DNA of 64,000 bases from Aselliscus stoliczkanus (Eukaryota; Chordata; Mammalia; Chiroptera; Hipposideridae), in assembly GCA_033961575.1 (NCBI GenBank), contig CM066738.1, forward strand, positions 66,129,478-66,193,477, written 5' to 3'. This document shows positions 34,321 to 47,074 of this stretch, piece after piece. The position numbers and the translations under genes are program-made. Each line of letters opens with the position of its first letter. Position 1 is the stretch's first letter. The notes beneath the pieces were generated by a model that was not told where the DNA came from, did not search any database, and was given only the letters and a program-made list of their open reading frames with translations.

Positions 34321-34744
34321 TCATTTTTTTTCTTTTTTTTTCTTTTGGCTTTAGGATGATAGAAGTTTATTTCTCCAAGGTGATGGACCAGGCTGGGCAG
34401 GGCGGGGCTCCTCTGTGCTCCACATGGTCACTCAGAGCCCCAGGTTCCCTCCATCTTGTTGCTCTGTCATCCCTTAAGGTGTTGTCATTATCAGATTGAT
34501 CAAAGCTGGGTCATAGGCCTGTCTGTGTTCCAGCGGCTCTCTGCAACCGAGGCCAACTCAGATGTAGCTGTGAGCTGGAGGAGTCCTACCCTCTCTTTTC
34601 ATGTAGTGTGTCTATTACTTGATGTGATCCACCATGTCGGCAGATATATTTCTATAACTTCATTTGCAATAGTAACATAGACTTTGGTACTATAAACTTA
34701 CCATATCATATGGCTATTGTTATCTACTTCCTTCTTCTGGGACT
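34321..34744. other. Unclassified sequence between two L1 copies
   Basis: A T-rich run, then a GC-richer block (34350-34640: CCAGGCTGGGCAGGGCGGGG, CTCCACATGGTCACTCAGAG). It has the look of an old interspersed repeat, but I cannot name the family. The frame at 34456-34680 is not a recognisable protein. Confidence 0.4.
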
Positions 34745-35298
34745 TTTACTTTTTTAGTTCTATTTTTTATTAGTTTAAGGTGTACAAAACAATGCAATAG
34801 TTGTCTTTTTGCCCCTTACAAAGTGACAACTCCCCTCCCCTCTCCCTTCCCCTCACCCCCGATACCATAATATCTATTACAATTCCATTGACTACATTCC
34901 CATACTATAATCATATCCTATGACTATATATGTATTAAATTATAGTTGACATATAATATTATTCAGCAGCAGCTTCAGATATACAGTGCAGAGGTCAGAC
35001 CTTTACACTGTCCATGATGTGGTCTCCCTAACAAGACATGAGTCCATCTGGTCCCCTAAAAAATATTTACAATGTTATTGATTATAACCCCAAACTGTCT
35101 TTTCTGTCCCTGCAACAATATTGTAGTTACCAATTTATGTTGTCTCATCCCTTCCCCTTCTCCCTCATGCCCACCCCCGCCCCATCTAGCAATCATCAGT
35201 TTTTCCTCTGTGTTTCTTAAACTATTTCTGTTTACATTGCTTGTTTATTCAGTTCTTTAGATTCCACATATAAGTGAGAGCATATAGTATTTGTCTTC

Positions 35299-38200
35299 CT
35301 ATGAATGCCTTATTTCACCTAGCATAATGTTCTCTAGGTCCATCCATATCGTTGCAAATGGTACGATTTCTTTCTTCTTTATAGCTGCGTAATACTCCAT
35401 TGTATAAATGTACCACAGTTTCTTAATCCAGTCGTCTACTGATGGGCATTTTGATTGTTTCCAAGTCTTGGCTATTGTAAATAGCACTGCAATGAACATA
35501 GGGGTGCATATATTTTTTTTAATAGTGTCTTGGATTCTTCTGGGTAGATACCCAAGAGTGGAATTGCTGGGTCATATGATAGTTCCATTTCCAGTTTTTT
35601 GAGATACCTCCATACCGATTTCCATAGTGGCTGCACTAATCTGCAATCCCACCAGCAGTGCAGCAGGGTTCCCTTTTCCGCACAGCCTCGCCAGTACTTG
35701 TTGTCTGTTGATTTATTGATGATAGCCATTCTGAACATGGTAAGGTGGTATCTCGTTGTGGTTTTTATTTGCATTTCTCTAACGATTCTAATGATTAGTG
35801 AGGTTGAGCATTTTTTCATATGCCTGTTGGCCATCTGTATGTCCTCTTTACAGAAATGTCTCTTCATATCCTCTGCTCATTTTTTAATTGGATTGTTTGT
35901 TTTTTTGGTGTTGAGTTGTATGAGTGTTTTATAAATTTTGAATATTAACCCCTTTCAGATACACCGTTGACAAATAACCTCTCCATTCAATAGGCTTCCT
36001 TTTTGTTTTATTGATGGTTTCCTTTGCTGTAAAAAAAACTTTTAAGTTTGATTTAATCCCATATTTTCACTTTTTATTTTACTTCTCTTGCCCACAGGGA
36101 ATATCAGTAAAAATATTACTCAGGGTAATGTCTGAAAATTTACTCCCTATGTTTTCCTCTAGGAGTTTTATGGTTTCAGGTCTTACATTTGAGTCTTTAA
36201 CCCATTTGAATTTGTTTTAGTATATGGCGTAAGGAGGTGGTCCAGTTTCATTTTTTTGCATGTGTCAGTCCAACTTCCCCAGCACCATTTATTAAATAGA
36301 CTATCTTTATCCACTGTAAATTCTTGCTTCTGTTCTCATAGATTAACTGTCTGTATATGCATGGATTTATTTCTGGGTGCTCTATTCTCTTCCATTGGTC
36401 TATATGCCTGTTTTTATGACAGTACCATACTGTTTTGATTACTGTAGCCTTGTAATATGATTTGATGTCTGTTAGCATGATACCCCTGACTTTGTTCTTA
36501 TTTCTCAGGATTGCCATGGTTATTTATAGTATTTTATAGTTCCATATAAATTTTAGGATTATATTTTCTATTTCTGTGAAAAATGCCCTTGGTATTTTGA
36601 TAGGAATTGCATGAATCTATGTATTGCTTTAGGTAGTATGGACATTCGAACTTTATTAATTCTTCCTATCCATGAGCATGGTAGGTTTTTCCATTTATTT
36701 GTATCTTCTTTGATTTCTTTCTTCAGTGTCGTATAATTTTCTGAGTACAGGTTTTGTACTTTTTGGTTAAATTTATTCCAAGGATTTTATAGTTCTAGAA
36801 GCAATTGTAAATGGGACTGTTTTCTTAATTTCTTCTTCTGATAGCTTGTTATTGTATATGCAAATACAACTGATTTCTGAATATTGACTTTGTATCCTGC
36901 TACCTTACTGAATTCGTCTATCAGTTCCAAAGGTTTTTTTGATGGAGTCTTTGGGGTTCTCTATGTATAGTATCATGTCATCTGCATATAATGGCAATTT
37001 CACTTCTTTCTTGCCAATTTGGATGCCTTTGTTTCTTTTTCTTGTCTGATTGCTTTGGCTAGAACTTCCAGAACTATGTTGAATAGGAGTGGAGAAAATA
37101 GACAGCCTTGTCTTGTTTCTGATCTTAAGGGGAATGGTTTTAGCTTTTCCCCATTGAGTATGAAGTTAGCTGTGGGTTTATCATATATGGCCTTTATTAT
37201 GTTGCTATATGATCCCTCTACTCTCACTTTGCTAAGAGTTTTTATCATAAATGGCTGGTGGATTTTGTCAAATGCTTTTTTTGGATCTATTGATATGACC
37301 ATATGATTTTTATTTTTCATTTCGTTGATGTGGTGTATCACATTACTTGATTTGTGGATGTTGACCAACCTTGCATACTAGATATGAACCCCACTTGATC
37401 ATGATGTATATCTTAATATTTTGCTGAATTCCGTTTGCTATTTTTTTTGAGGATTTTTGCATCTATGTTCATCAGGGATATTGGCCTGTAGTTTTCCTTT
37501 TTTGTGCTGTCTTTATCTGGTTTCAGAATCAGGTTGATAGTGGCTTCATAGAGTTTGGCAGCCTTTCTTTCTTTTTTTATTTTATGGAATAGTTGATAAG
37601 AATATGTGATAGGTCTTTTCTGAATGTGTGGTAAAATTCACTTGTCAAGCTGTCTGGTCCAGTGCTTTTGTTTCTTGGGAGCTTATTGATTACTGATTGG
37701 AAGGTTGTATGCTTTTAGAAAAATATCCATTTCTTCCAGATTGTCAGATTTGTTGGCATATAGTTGTTAATAGTAATTTCTTAATTTTTTTTTCCCCTGT
37801 GGTGTTTGTTGTCACTTCTGCTCTTCCATTGTTAATATTACTAACTTGAGTCCTCTCTGGGTTTTTTTTTTTTTTTTTTTTTTTTTAATGAATCTGGCTA
37901 GAGGTTTCTCAATTTCGTTTATCTTCTCAAAAAACCAGCTCTTGGTTGATCTTTCATATTGTTTTTCTGGTCCTGGTTTCATTTATTTCTGCTCCGGTCT
38001 TTATTGTTTACCTCCTTGTAATCCCTTTGGACTTCTTTTGCTGTCCTTTTCCAGTTCCCTGAGGTGAAAGGATAACCTGTTGATTTGAGATTTTTCTTCC
38101 TTCTTTAGGTATGTCTGCACTGCTATGAATTTTCCTCTTAGGACTGCTTTCGTTGAATCCCAGAAATTTTGGGTCATGGTGTTTTCATTTTCATTTCTCT

Positions 38201-39060
38201 GGAGGTATCTTTTGATTTCTTTCTGGATCTCATTTTTTATCTACTTGCTGTTTAGTAGCATGTTATTCAGCCTCCATGTATTTGTGAGCTTTCTGTCTTT
38301 TTTCCTGTAATTGATTTCTTATTTCATAGCATTGTGTTCCAAGAAGACACTTGATTTGATTGCAATCTCCTTAAATTTATTGAGACTTGTTTTGTGGCCT
38401 AGCATGTGGTCTATCTTGGAAAATGCTCTATGTACACTTGAGAAAAATGTATATTCTGTAGCTTTGGGGTGAAATGCTCTGAAAATATCAGTTAATTCCA
38501 GCTGGTCTAATGTGTCATTTAAGGCCGCAGTTTTTACATTGATTTTCTGTCTTGAGGATTGATTTTCTGTCTTGAGGATCTGTCCTTTGGTGTCTGTGGG
38601 GTGTTGAAGTCCCTTATTATGATAGTGTAACTCTTGATCTCCATCTTTATGTTTGTCAATATCTGTTTTATGTATTTAGGAGCTCCTATGTTAGGTGCAT
38701 AGATGTTTACTAGGGTTATGTCCTCTTGTTGGATAGATTCCTTTATTATTATGAAGTGCTTCTTTGTTCTTTATTGTATTCTTGAATTTAAAGTCCATTT
38801 TACCTGATATAAGCGTCTCTACTCCAGCTTTTTTCTCAGTTCCATTTGCATGAAATATTTTACCCCATCCCTTTACTTTCTGTCTGTATGTATTTTTTGA
38901 TCTGAGGTGAGTTTCTTGTATACAGCATATGCAAGGTTCTTGCTTTCTTATCCACCCTATGACTTTTGATTGGAGCATTTAATCCATTTACATTTAATGT
39001 GATTATTGATAGGTGCTTAGTTATTGCCATTTTGTTATTTGTGTCTCTGGTCTTTGTTAG
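35299..39060 (-). pseudogene. L1 ORF2, broken
   Basis: Recognisable pieces from right to left: endonuclease (38691-38978, [20 protein letters not shown]), reverse transcriptase (37000-37368, [14 protein letters not shown]), and C-terminal Cys segment (35472-35867, [16 protein letters not shown]). Frames differ from piece to piece. A 20-bp unit (GATTTTCTGTCTTGAGGATY) is duplicated exactly in tandem at 38541-38580 inside the endonuclease region. Confidence 0.85.
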
Positions 39061-39099
39061 TTAGGTTATTTTGTTCTTCTTCTTAAAGAAGCCTTTTTA

Positions 39100-39934
39100 A
39101 CATTTCCTGAAATGCTGGCTTGGTGGTACTGAATTCCCTTAGCTTATTCTTTTCTGGGAAGCTTTTTATCTGTCCTTCAATTGCTGGATAAAGCGATCTA
39201 GGTTGTAGGCCTTTGTTTTTCATCACTTTGAAAACCTCCTGCCACTCTTTTCTGCAAAGTTTCTGTAGAAAAGTATGCTGCTAATTTTATGGGGGTGTCC
39301 TTGTAAGTAACTTGCTGTCTTTCTCTTGCTGCTTTTAGGATTCTGTCTTTGTCTTTAACTGTTGACATTTTCACTATAATGTGTCTTGTTGTGGGCTGGT
39401 TTGAGATCATCTTGGTTGGAACTCTCTGCACTTCCTGGGCTTGTATGCCAATTTCCTTTGCCAAGTTAGGGATGTTTCCAGACATTATTACTTCAAATAT
39501 GTTTTCTATCCCTTGCTTCCTCTCTTCTCCTTCTGGTACTCCTATTATGCACTGTTGTAGCAGTTGATGTTGTTATCCAGCTCTCTTAAACTATTTTCAG
39601 TGTTTTTTATTCTTTTTTGTTGTTGTTCTGCTTGGATGATCTCTGCTATTTTGTCTTTTAAGTCACTGATTCGATCCTCTGCTTCATCCAATCTGATATT
39701 AATTCCATCTAGTTTGTTATTTAATTCAGTAATTGTGTTCTTTTGTTCTAGCTGGTTGTTTTTCATGATTTCTCTATCCTGCTCTATATTTTCATTAATT
39801 ACCTTGAACATTCTAATAATCAGTGTCCTGAACTCTGTCTCCCATAGGTTGTTTACTTCTATTTCCTCTAGTTCCACTGATTCAGGAGGTTTCTTCTGTT
39901 CTTTTATTTGGGGTGTGTTTCTTTGTTTACCCAT
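39100..39934 (-). pseudogene. L1 ORF1, broken
   Basis: The start MGKQRNTPQIKEQ at 39934 aligns with the intact ORF1. The N-terminal 129 residues, including the coiled coil, are open (39545-39934), then the frame is lost. A second piece (39198-39485) carries KDKDRILKAARERQQVTYKD of the C-terminal domain. Confidence 0.88.
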
Positions 39935-40741
39935 ATTGGCTCACTCTTTGTGCTTGCTTCAATGTAACAGGTAGATCCCCTAGGTCTCTCAGTCTTTTCT
40001 GGGTGGACTTATGTGGTGTGTGTCCTTTATATTTGAATTATTCAGTCTCCCTATTCTCCTGTGCTTCTGTACCAGAGGTGTTCCTTGTTTTGTGTGTCTT
40101 CTCCTGTTGAAGTTGAACTTTGATTGCTTTTGGCTTGTCAGTAGGTGGGATTGACTCCCAGGCTGACTAGTTGTGAAGGTAGCTGTGTCCACAGTTTATG
40201 AGCTGCAATGTGAGGGTTGCCCCCTCCAATGAGGCATGGTCCCTATGGGCTCCTGTGCCTGTAGCAATTTCTTTTTGGGTGTGACTCTTGTAGGTCAAAC
40301 CTGGAAATGCTCTAGTTTTATCTAAATTTGGCCACTGGGTATGATGATTCTTATGTCTCTTTGGCTGGGCCCTCCTGCAGAGTGATTTTGGAGTGAAACA
40401 TATCAACAAGCACAACCACAACAGCCACCAAAGGAAACCAGATGCTCTCACATGTAAAAAAAACAACCAACAACATACACTCAACTTGTACTGAAATATC
40501 AAGCATAAAAAAGAAGAAAACAAACAAAAACAAAACAACAGGAACAAAAAGAATAGAAAACAAAACAAAATAAAATATAATAAAAATATAAAATGTAAAA
40601 TAAACACAAGAAACAAAATAGCACTACCCCCCAAAAAAATATTTGTAGAAGAATGGAAAGAAGCAGGAAAAGTAGAGCAGTGAAAAGAATGAAGAAAAGA
40701 ATGGAGAGTTGTGAGGGTGAAGAAGGAAGAAGGAAAGAAAA

Positions 40742-40772
<31 letters not shown>

Positions 40773-42107
40773 ACACATATATATATACACACACCCATAT
40801 ATATGGACATATATATTCACATATATACTCATTATATGCCTATATTAAAAGTTGAAAACGCTAATAATGAAATAGAAAAAAACAAAAACAACTAAAACAT
40901 GCAACTGAAAAAAGAAAAACAAAGAAAAAAACCAGTGCCAGTCTTGGCTAAAGTCCACCAAGCTCTCTCCAGGTTGTCCTCTGCTGTACAAAAACTCTTC
41001 TGCATCTTATGGGGGCAGAGGTAGCCACCTGGCACCTAGAGTGACCCTGGCAATACAGGTCTATTGTAGATGAGTGGGGTTATGAGGTGTGTTTGATACT
41101 TTTTACAAAGTCATTGCTGTTTCTGCTTTCGCCTGCCATAGGCAAGCTGTGCAACCAGAAGGCTCGATGTGCGTCTTTGGGTACTCTTTCCACTGGAGGC
41201 TGTGGGAGGTGTGAGATTTCAGCGCTGCTAAAAGTAACCTGCTGGGGGTCTGCTAGTGCCTCAGTATCTGAACCTGCCCTGCCTCCCAAGACTCACAGGA
41301 AAGATGTGGGTGGGGTAGGTAGGCTCACACTTTGAAGCCTCTTCTCAGGTAGATTCTCGACCCCCTGGAAATAGAAGCACCTCTATAATCTGACCCTACT
41401 CCTCCATTCAGGGGCCAGTTTAAGACTCTGGCATGGCGGGGGTCCAAGGTTTCTGAGGGAGGGTTGGGGTGAGTTCTTATTTATGCAGTTGTTTTTGCTT
41501 TCTCTCTGAGAAAGAAAAATAACACTCACACACACACACACACACAAAACCACTGTCCCACTGCTATTTTGAGCTGAGACTTTCTGCCTCAGATGCTTCA
41601 GCCAAGCTCCTGCTGTGCTCCCGGAGGGACTGTGGGGGTACAGGGACTGATCCCACCATGCCACTGCTACGCTCTCCACTCTGTCTCCCGGAGTCCCATG
41701 GCTCCATAGCCGTGGGTGCAGATCACACCTCTTCATGCTTGCTTCTTTTCTCTTTTCCCTCACTGGCCTGGACTGAGGCTTCTGCCTCAGACTGCAAACC
41801 ATTCCATTCTTGCTGCACTGTAGGCGGGCCATGAGGTTCAGGGAGTGAGCAGTGGGAACACTCACCCATCTGCCCCTTGAAGCCCCGTTTCTCAGCAGCC
41901 ATGGGTGCAGGCTGATTCTCCATGTGTCTCACCTCTCTCTTCCCCCACTCGCCCGGCCTGCCTACCTTCCGGAAATCATCGTGTGAGACTCTTAGCTGCT
42001 CTGTGTGATGAGTAGAGGTTGATTTGAAGGGATACAGCAGTTCAAATTGTGGCTATTTCCAGGGCAGGACTCCGGGAGCCCACCTCACACCAGCCATTTT
42101 CCCCCAA
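39935..42107 (-). promoter_or_regulatory. L1 5' UTR type B, degraded copy
   Basis: Colinear with 28835-31648 but shorter, mainly because the tandem 196-bp units are reduced to at most one (near 41600-41700). It contains (AT)n at 40741-40845 and (AC)n at 41525-41546. Open frames such as 41383-41865 are by-products. Confidence 0.78.
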
Positions 42108-42129
42108 TCTAATTTTTTTTTTTTACTAC

Positions 42130-45100
42130 CCTGAATGTACCTGATATTGTCTTATTGTTTTTTATTATATGCTCTATTTTTATCATGGGGAAACTGTGAA
42201 TTTGCAGGCCTTTTACTCTCTATCATTGAGTGTTGGTTTTAACATAAACTCGATTGTGTTGGAAGACTGGTCCAAAGAGTGAGAAGTATGGCTTGGATAT
42301 TGTGGTATTCATGGTTCTCCCGAGAAACAGAACAACTGAACCACCATAGATACTGTATTCTTTGCAACCACTGGTTGTTGTTTAGTAAGCCATCAATGTT
42401 TTCAGTATGATGTTGAGTTTAGTATAAAGATAAGAGTGATAATTGAAGTCATACCTTCAAAGTCTACCTTTTGTTTTAGCCTTTGGTTCTAGGTTTGGCA
42501 CCAATATTTATGTGATTTTTATTTTTATACAATATAATGTAAAGAACCATAGGCCATTAACTCAATGTAGAAGTCACAAAAATAGCTTGCTTGGAAAAAA
42601 TCTACTCACTTATTCTATTTTCTGAATGCTGTTTTTATACATGTGTTGTTATCAAAATATTCTCTACCAATGCAATATCCAGAAGTGCTTTGTTTTCTAG
42701 GATGGAAACAGATATGGGAAATGGCCTATATTGTATAAAATCTCACAAACAAACAGTGAGATTTTTAAGAGTTTGTGTGTGTGTGTGTGTATGTGTGTGT
42801 AAAGGTCTTGACATTGAGTCAAAATCAAGGTATTACTTTTTCCATTTCATTTTAACATACAGTTTTTTTTCTTTTTTTACTGTTTTTATTTTTTCCTTTA
42901 GATACTGCAAATATCATCATGCAGATATTTCCCTTCTTCGGTTTCCTGAGCTCATAGGTCACATTGCTTTTTTTACTGGAATTTCTACCTGGTTCTGTAA
43001 CCAAGGCAACAAATCCCTGGTTAATGATTCACTAGAAATTCACTGTGGAGGTGGCTTATTAGTTTTTTCCCCAAGAGCTGGGATTAAAAAGCTAGCTCTT
43101 GATTTTTTTCATCTATTTCTCGTTTCTTTCTTACTTGAAATGCAACAACCTAGAGTAAATTTAATTAAAATCAATAGACAAAGTTGTCCAGTACTTTAAG
43201 CTACTATTTTGGAACTCATAGTATTTGTATAGGTAAATATGATATACTAATAAATTTAAGAATATTTTATGACTTCTTTCAGTTTGCATTTTTGACATGT
43301 AGATTAAAAAAATCATGTAAAAATGGTGGTTTTAGCTTTAGGCAGTATCCTACTCCTGGAGAATACATCTTTAAGGAGTACTAACACGACTTAATGGAAA
43401 GAAGACAGAACAAGTAAATATCTGACAGAAATTTGTATGGAAAAACGTCAATTTTATGGAAATGACTAAATGTGGGAAGAAGCTGACAAAAGGCCAAAAA
43501 CACAAACAAATACTAAACTAAAAAACTGCAAAACTGTGGTGTTGCTTTCAAATGTTCCATGGTATGCAGATACAGATTTAATAAATGAATAAAGCCAAAT
43601 ATATTTTTGGAAAAAAAAATTTTTCTCTCAAAATATTTAAATGAAAGCAAGAGGAGAGGAAATGATAAAATGACGTTTCACATGTTTCTCAAAAGAGAAA
43701 AATGCAGTGACACTGGTGAATACAGTTACCTGGCTTGAAAGTGCTAAAAGGATTGGACCTCTTAAAGAAGGCACCTAGGCACAGGAAAGACATTTACTAC
43801 AGACTTTTAACATATTTCCTTTTGCCATGAGGAGCTTTTAGTGTCATGCTTAAAAGGGTAAAAATAACTAAAATCATGAGGCAAGAACCATTAATTCAAG
43901 GAAATATTGTAGAACCCCCATTAAGGATCGGAGACAACTAATACAAAAATGTTAGGCCTTTTAAATTAATGGAAGGTATTTTTCTGTGGTGTTGCTGTTA
44001 TTCATGTATCAAAAAACAGATAATAAAAAATTTGCATGATTTTGTGATACCGAGAGCTTTAGAAGAGCACACTAAAGGACAGTGGAAGTCTACATACACT
44101 ATTATTATATTTTTATTTTTATGTTATATAAATATGAAAATTGTTTCTGGAAGAACAAGCAAGAATTTCATTTGATAGCTCTCTAGAATGTATTTGCCAT
44201 TAGGAAGCATCATGGTAGTATAACACAGATCCCACAGAGGATTACTATTCTGACCAAATTTATCACTAGGAAAGATCATAACAAATCACCTGAAAGTCAA
44301 AAGTGGATGCAGTACTACAAGTAGCTATCGATTGGTTTTTGTCCCACCTTGTCCATATCCCTCCTACCACAATTTTGTCTGGAGGCCACTGTGCCTTCCC
44401 TCTTGGCCTACAAACTTTGGGGTATAGTACCTCTACCCCTAGGCTCCAGAGCTGGAGCCCTTACTCAAGCTAAGCCAGTCAATACCACCAACCTGATCAT
44501 TTTCAACCAAGAAGACTCAGTCCAAACTTTTGTTAGAGCTTTTGTCAAGTACTTCCTTTGGCTCTGGATTGTGTGATGATTATGGGAAACTGAAGTTGTA
44601 GAAACCACTACAGGAAGTCCAAGAATGGTGTCAACTCAGAGGAAGCAAAGAAAATAAATATCTGAGTCTTGAATAAAGCCATACCTGAAGTCACTATTTA
44701 GTGTGGACTTTTCATTTAAATGAATAATAAACACAGTTTTGTTTACTCCAATTTGAGATTACTTTTTGCTTTCTTCCAACTAAAAGATTTCTAACATAAT
44801 TAGAGCTCTGTAACCTATCTATAGCTGTAGAATCTCCAAAGCAGAATTAGTAGGGGTTAATTAATTCTGTAATAAAGGCAGGCATAGCTTGTGCAAAAGA
44901 TCTTTTTTTGGTTAATGACTAGAATACTAGAAAAGATTTAAAGGCAAGCATTATGCTTTCAAGAAGCCCATATCTTAGTTAAGAAAAAAAGAACAATAGT
45001 AAAAAACCAAAGAACTATTAGGAGATATGCTCTACTCTTCTGATTTAGTAATCACACAAAGTATACACATGAGGGAAGAGATAATGATTAGTCATGAGAA

Positions 45101-45535
45101 GGCTTTTATAAGGAGATGGGCGACACAGTAAATAAGGAGAGCAACTAGGTTTAATGTCTACATTGTACACGGACCAAAATTTAAGTGCTTGTTAGGGCAG
45201 ATAATTTGGAAATCCTTAAAATTCCTTGTAGTTTATTCCACTGAGATTGTCTATACTGGTCATGTTCATTTTATATCATGTGAACAGACACCAAGAAGAA
45301 TTGCTTCAGTTTTGGAAGATAATTTGGGAACCAGAGTAGCAAACTGAGAGAATATTTTAATTGCCTTTGTAGCAGATGTGAATATGTTTTTCATTACTAA
45401 TGTGACTCTCCTTGAAAGAACAAATATTCTGGTTTTAGCCACTTGAAAGGTGTTCTATGCTTCATAGACATCTTTTTTCTTTGCCTTATGAGAACATACA
45501 GCAGATCTGCTATTTAATTATAAAGAACTGAAGAA
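42130..45535. other. Unique-looking non-coding DNA
   Basis: About 3.4 kb without a recognisable gene or young repeat. (GT)n lies at 42774-42800. The frame 42591-43199 (202 residues) runs through that GT repeat and has no domain. A cluster of transcription-factor-like motifs is at 42955-43032. The 44350-44740 block (GAATAAAGCCATACCTGAAG) looks like the 3' end of an ancient repeat, family not named. Confidence 0.45.
42997..43032. promoter_or_regulatory. RFX X-box-like and HNF1-like motifs
   Basis: GTAACCAAGGCAAC (42997-43010) is close to the palindromic RFX X-box (GTNRCC, spacer, RGYAAC). Ten bases on, GTTAATGATTCAC (43020-43032) matches 11 of 13 positions of the HNF1 palindrome GTTAATNATTAAC. 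A nuclear-receptor half site, AGGTCA, lies about 40 bp upstream. Motif matches alone do not show function. Confidence 0.35.
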
Positions 45536-45539
45536 CTCA

Positions 45540-46497
45540 TATAACTCAAAAACAAAGCAAAATGAAGCAAAACGAACAACAACAAAAAAACAATCCAATT
45601 ACAAAATGGGCAGAGGCCCTAAACAGACACTTCCCCCAAGAAGACATGCAAAAGGCCAACAGATATATGAAAAAAATGTTCAACGTCATTAGTTATTAGG
45701 GAAATGAAAAATCAAAATCACAATGAGTTATCACCTTAGACCAGTTAGAATGGCTGTCTTCAACAAGCCAAGCAATAACAAGTGTTGGAGAGACCATGGA
45801 GAAAACGGAACCCTCATACACTTTTGGTGGGAATGTAAATTGGTATAGCCACTATGGAAAACAATATGGAGGTTCCTCAAAAAAATTAAGAATAGAATCA
45901 CCATATGATGGAGCAATCTCTTTCCTGGGTATCTACCCCCAAAACCTGAAAACATTTATCCATAAAGATATATGTACTCTGATGTTAACTCCAGCATTAT
46001 TTACAGTGGCCAAGACATGGAAACAACCAAAGTGTCCTTCAATAGGTTACTGGAAAAAGAAGATGTGGTATATATGTATACAATGGACTACTACTTGGCC
46101 ATCAGAAAAGATGAAATGCTGCCATTTGTGACAACATGGATGGATATTGAGATTATCTTGCTAAGCAAAATAAGTCAGACAGAAAAAGTCAAGAACCATA
46201 TGATTTCACTTATATGTGGGATATAAAACTGAAAGCAACAAAGGAACAAGACAAACAACCAAAGAAACAAAAACTCATACACACAGACAACAGTTTAATG
46301 GTTACCAGAGGGTAAGGGGGCAGGGGGTGGTAAAAGAGGGAAAAGGGGATCAAATATATGGTGATGGAAGGAGAACTGACTCTGGGTGCTGAGCATACAA
46401 TACAATATGCAGATGACATATTATAGAAATGCATACTTGAAACCTATATAATTTTGCTAAACAATGTCACCCCAGTAAATTTAATAAATGAAAAAAT
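45540..46497 (+). mobile_element. Old L1 3' end, 5'-truncated
   Basis: The only sizeable L1 ORF2 fragment on the plus strand. It covers the end of ORF2 ([18 protein letters not shown] text near 45800, WYICIQWTTTWP near 46070), then the 3' UTR with GGAGAACTGACTCTGGGTGC and an A-rich end. It belongs to the subfamily of 31891-34320. Frameshifts break the coding part. No clear target-site duplication. Confidence 0.85.
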
Positions 46498-46614
46498 ACT
46501 TATTTTCTAATTACTTTCTTTCTATTGCTGAGTGGTAATATTGGAATAAAGTTGAAGGTCAGTCAGAAATTATAAGTTCTAATATTTTCATGCACGAGTA
46601 GAGGTCAAATACTT

Positions 46615-47062
46615 TTTTTTTTTAAGTTTGGGAATTGGGGGGTGGGGAACAGCATTGGGGAACCAGGGAAGGGGAACAGACAAGTTGTTGTCCTTTTGTT
46701 CTTCAGTCTAGTTGTGGAGGACATTGCTTCACTGGCCCATATTGGTATCGTCATTGCGCTTTTCTCGAGTGAGGCAGATCAGTCGCTGGCCTCTGTATGG
46801 CCGCTCACTGGGGATCTTAGCAGCTCACATCGGCTGCCAGCCACTCACGCTGCCTGCTGTCCACTCACTGTAGCCTATGGCAGTCCACTGCAGCAGGGGC
46901 TGCAGCTGTGCTGTCCCAGGGACTCAGCAGCCCAGCTCCAGGTGGAGCTGTTGTTCATCTTAGCTGTAGAGGGCAGTGTCACTGGCTCTCATATGTGGGG
47001 TCCAAACCATGGCTGCTGGAGTCCCAAGCCGGGTCTTAACCAATGCACCACTCGGCCAGCCC
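46615..47062 (-). mobile_element. Full-length long bat SINE with TSD
   Basis: The minus-strand tail at the left contains the complements of CCCCAATTCCC and AACTTGTCTGTTCC. The tRNA-like head at the right ends CGGCCAGCCC. The head is of the short-SINE type (GTGTCACTGGCTCTCATATG), joined to the long body at CTTAGCTGTAGAGGGC. A perfect 12-bp target-site duplication, GGTCAAATACTT, lies at 46603-46614 and 47063-47074. The open frame 46642-47085 is SINE antisense. Confidence 0.92.
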
Positions 47063-47074
47063 GGTCAAATACTT

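Larger units (their letters stand above)
34745..42107 (-). mobile_element. Full-length L1 with type B 5' UTR, decayed
   Basis: The 3' UTR starts near 34770 (TTAGTTTAAGGTGTACAAAA). ORF2 remnants run 35299-38980, ORF1 remnants 39100-39934, and the 5' UTR runs from 39935 to about 42107, where the complement reads GGGGGAAAATGGCTGG. It has the same architecture as the 23535-31648 copy but many frameshifts, CpG loss and fewer monomer units. No convincing target-site duplication is visible. Confidence 0.88.

Noticed and set aside
34350..34640. A GC-richer block as an exon or regulatory element
   Set aside because: No splice signals or open frame of note; it resembles an old interspersed repeat, which I could not name.
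37861..37886. A long T-run as the tail of another SINE
   Set aside because: No SINE head or TSD follows; L1 ORF2 sequence continues colinearly on both sides, so it is an expanded A-run of the L1.
42591..43199. A 202-residue plus-strand frame as a gene
   Set aside because: It reads through a (GT)n microsatellite (Val-Cys repeats) and T-rich DNA, with no domain and no codon pattern.
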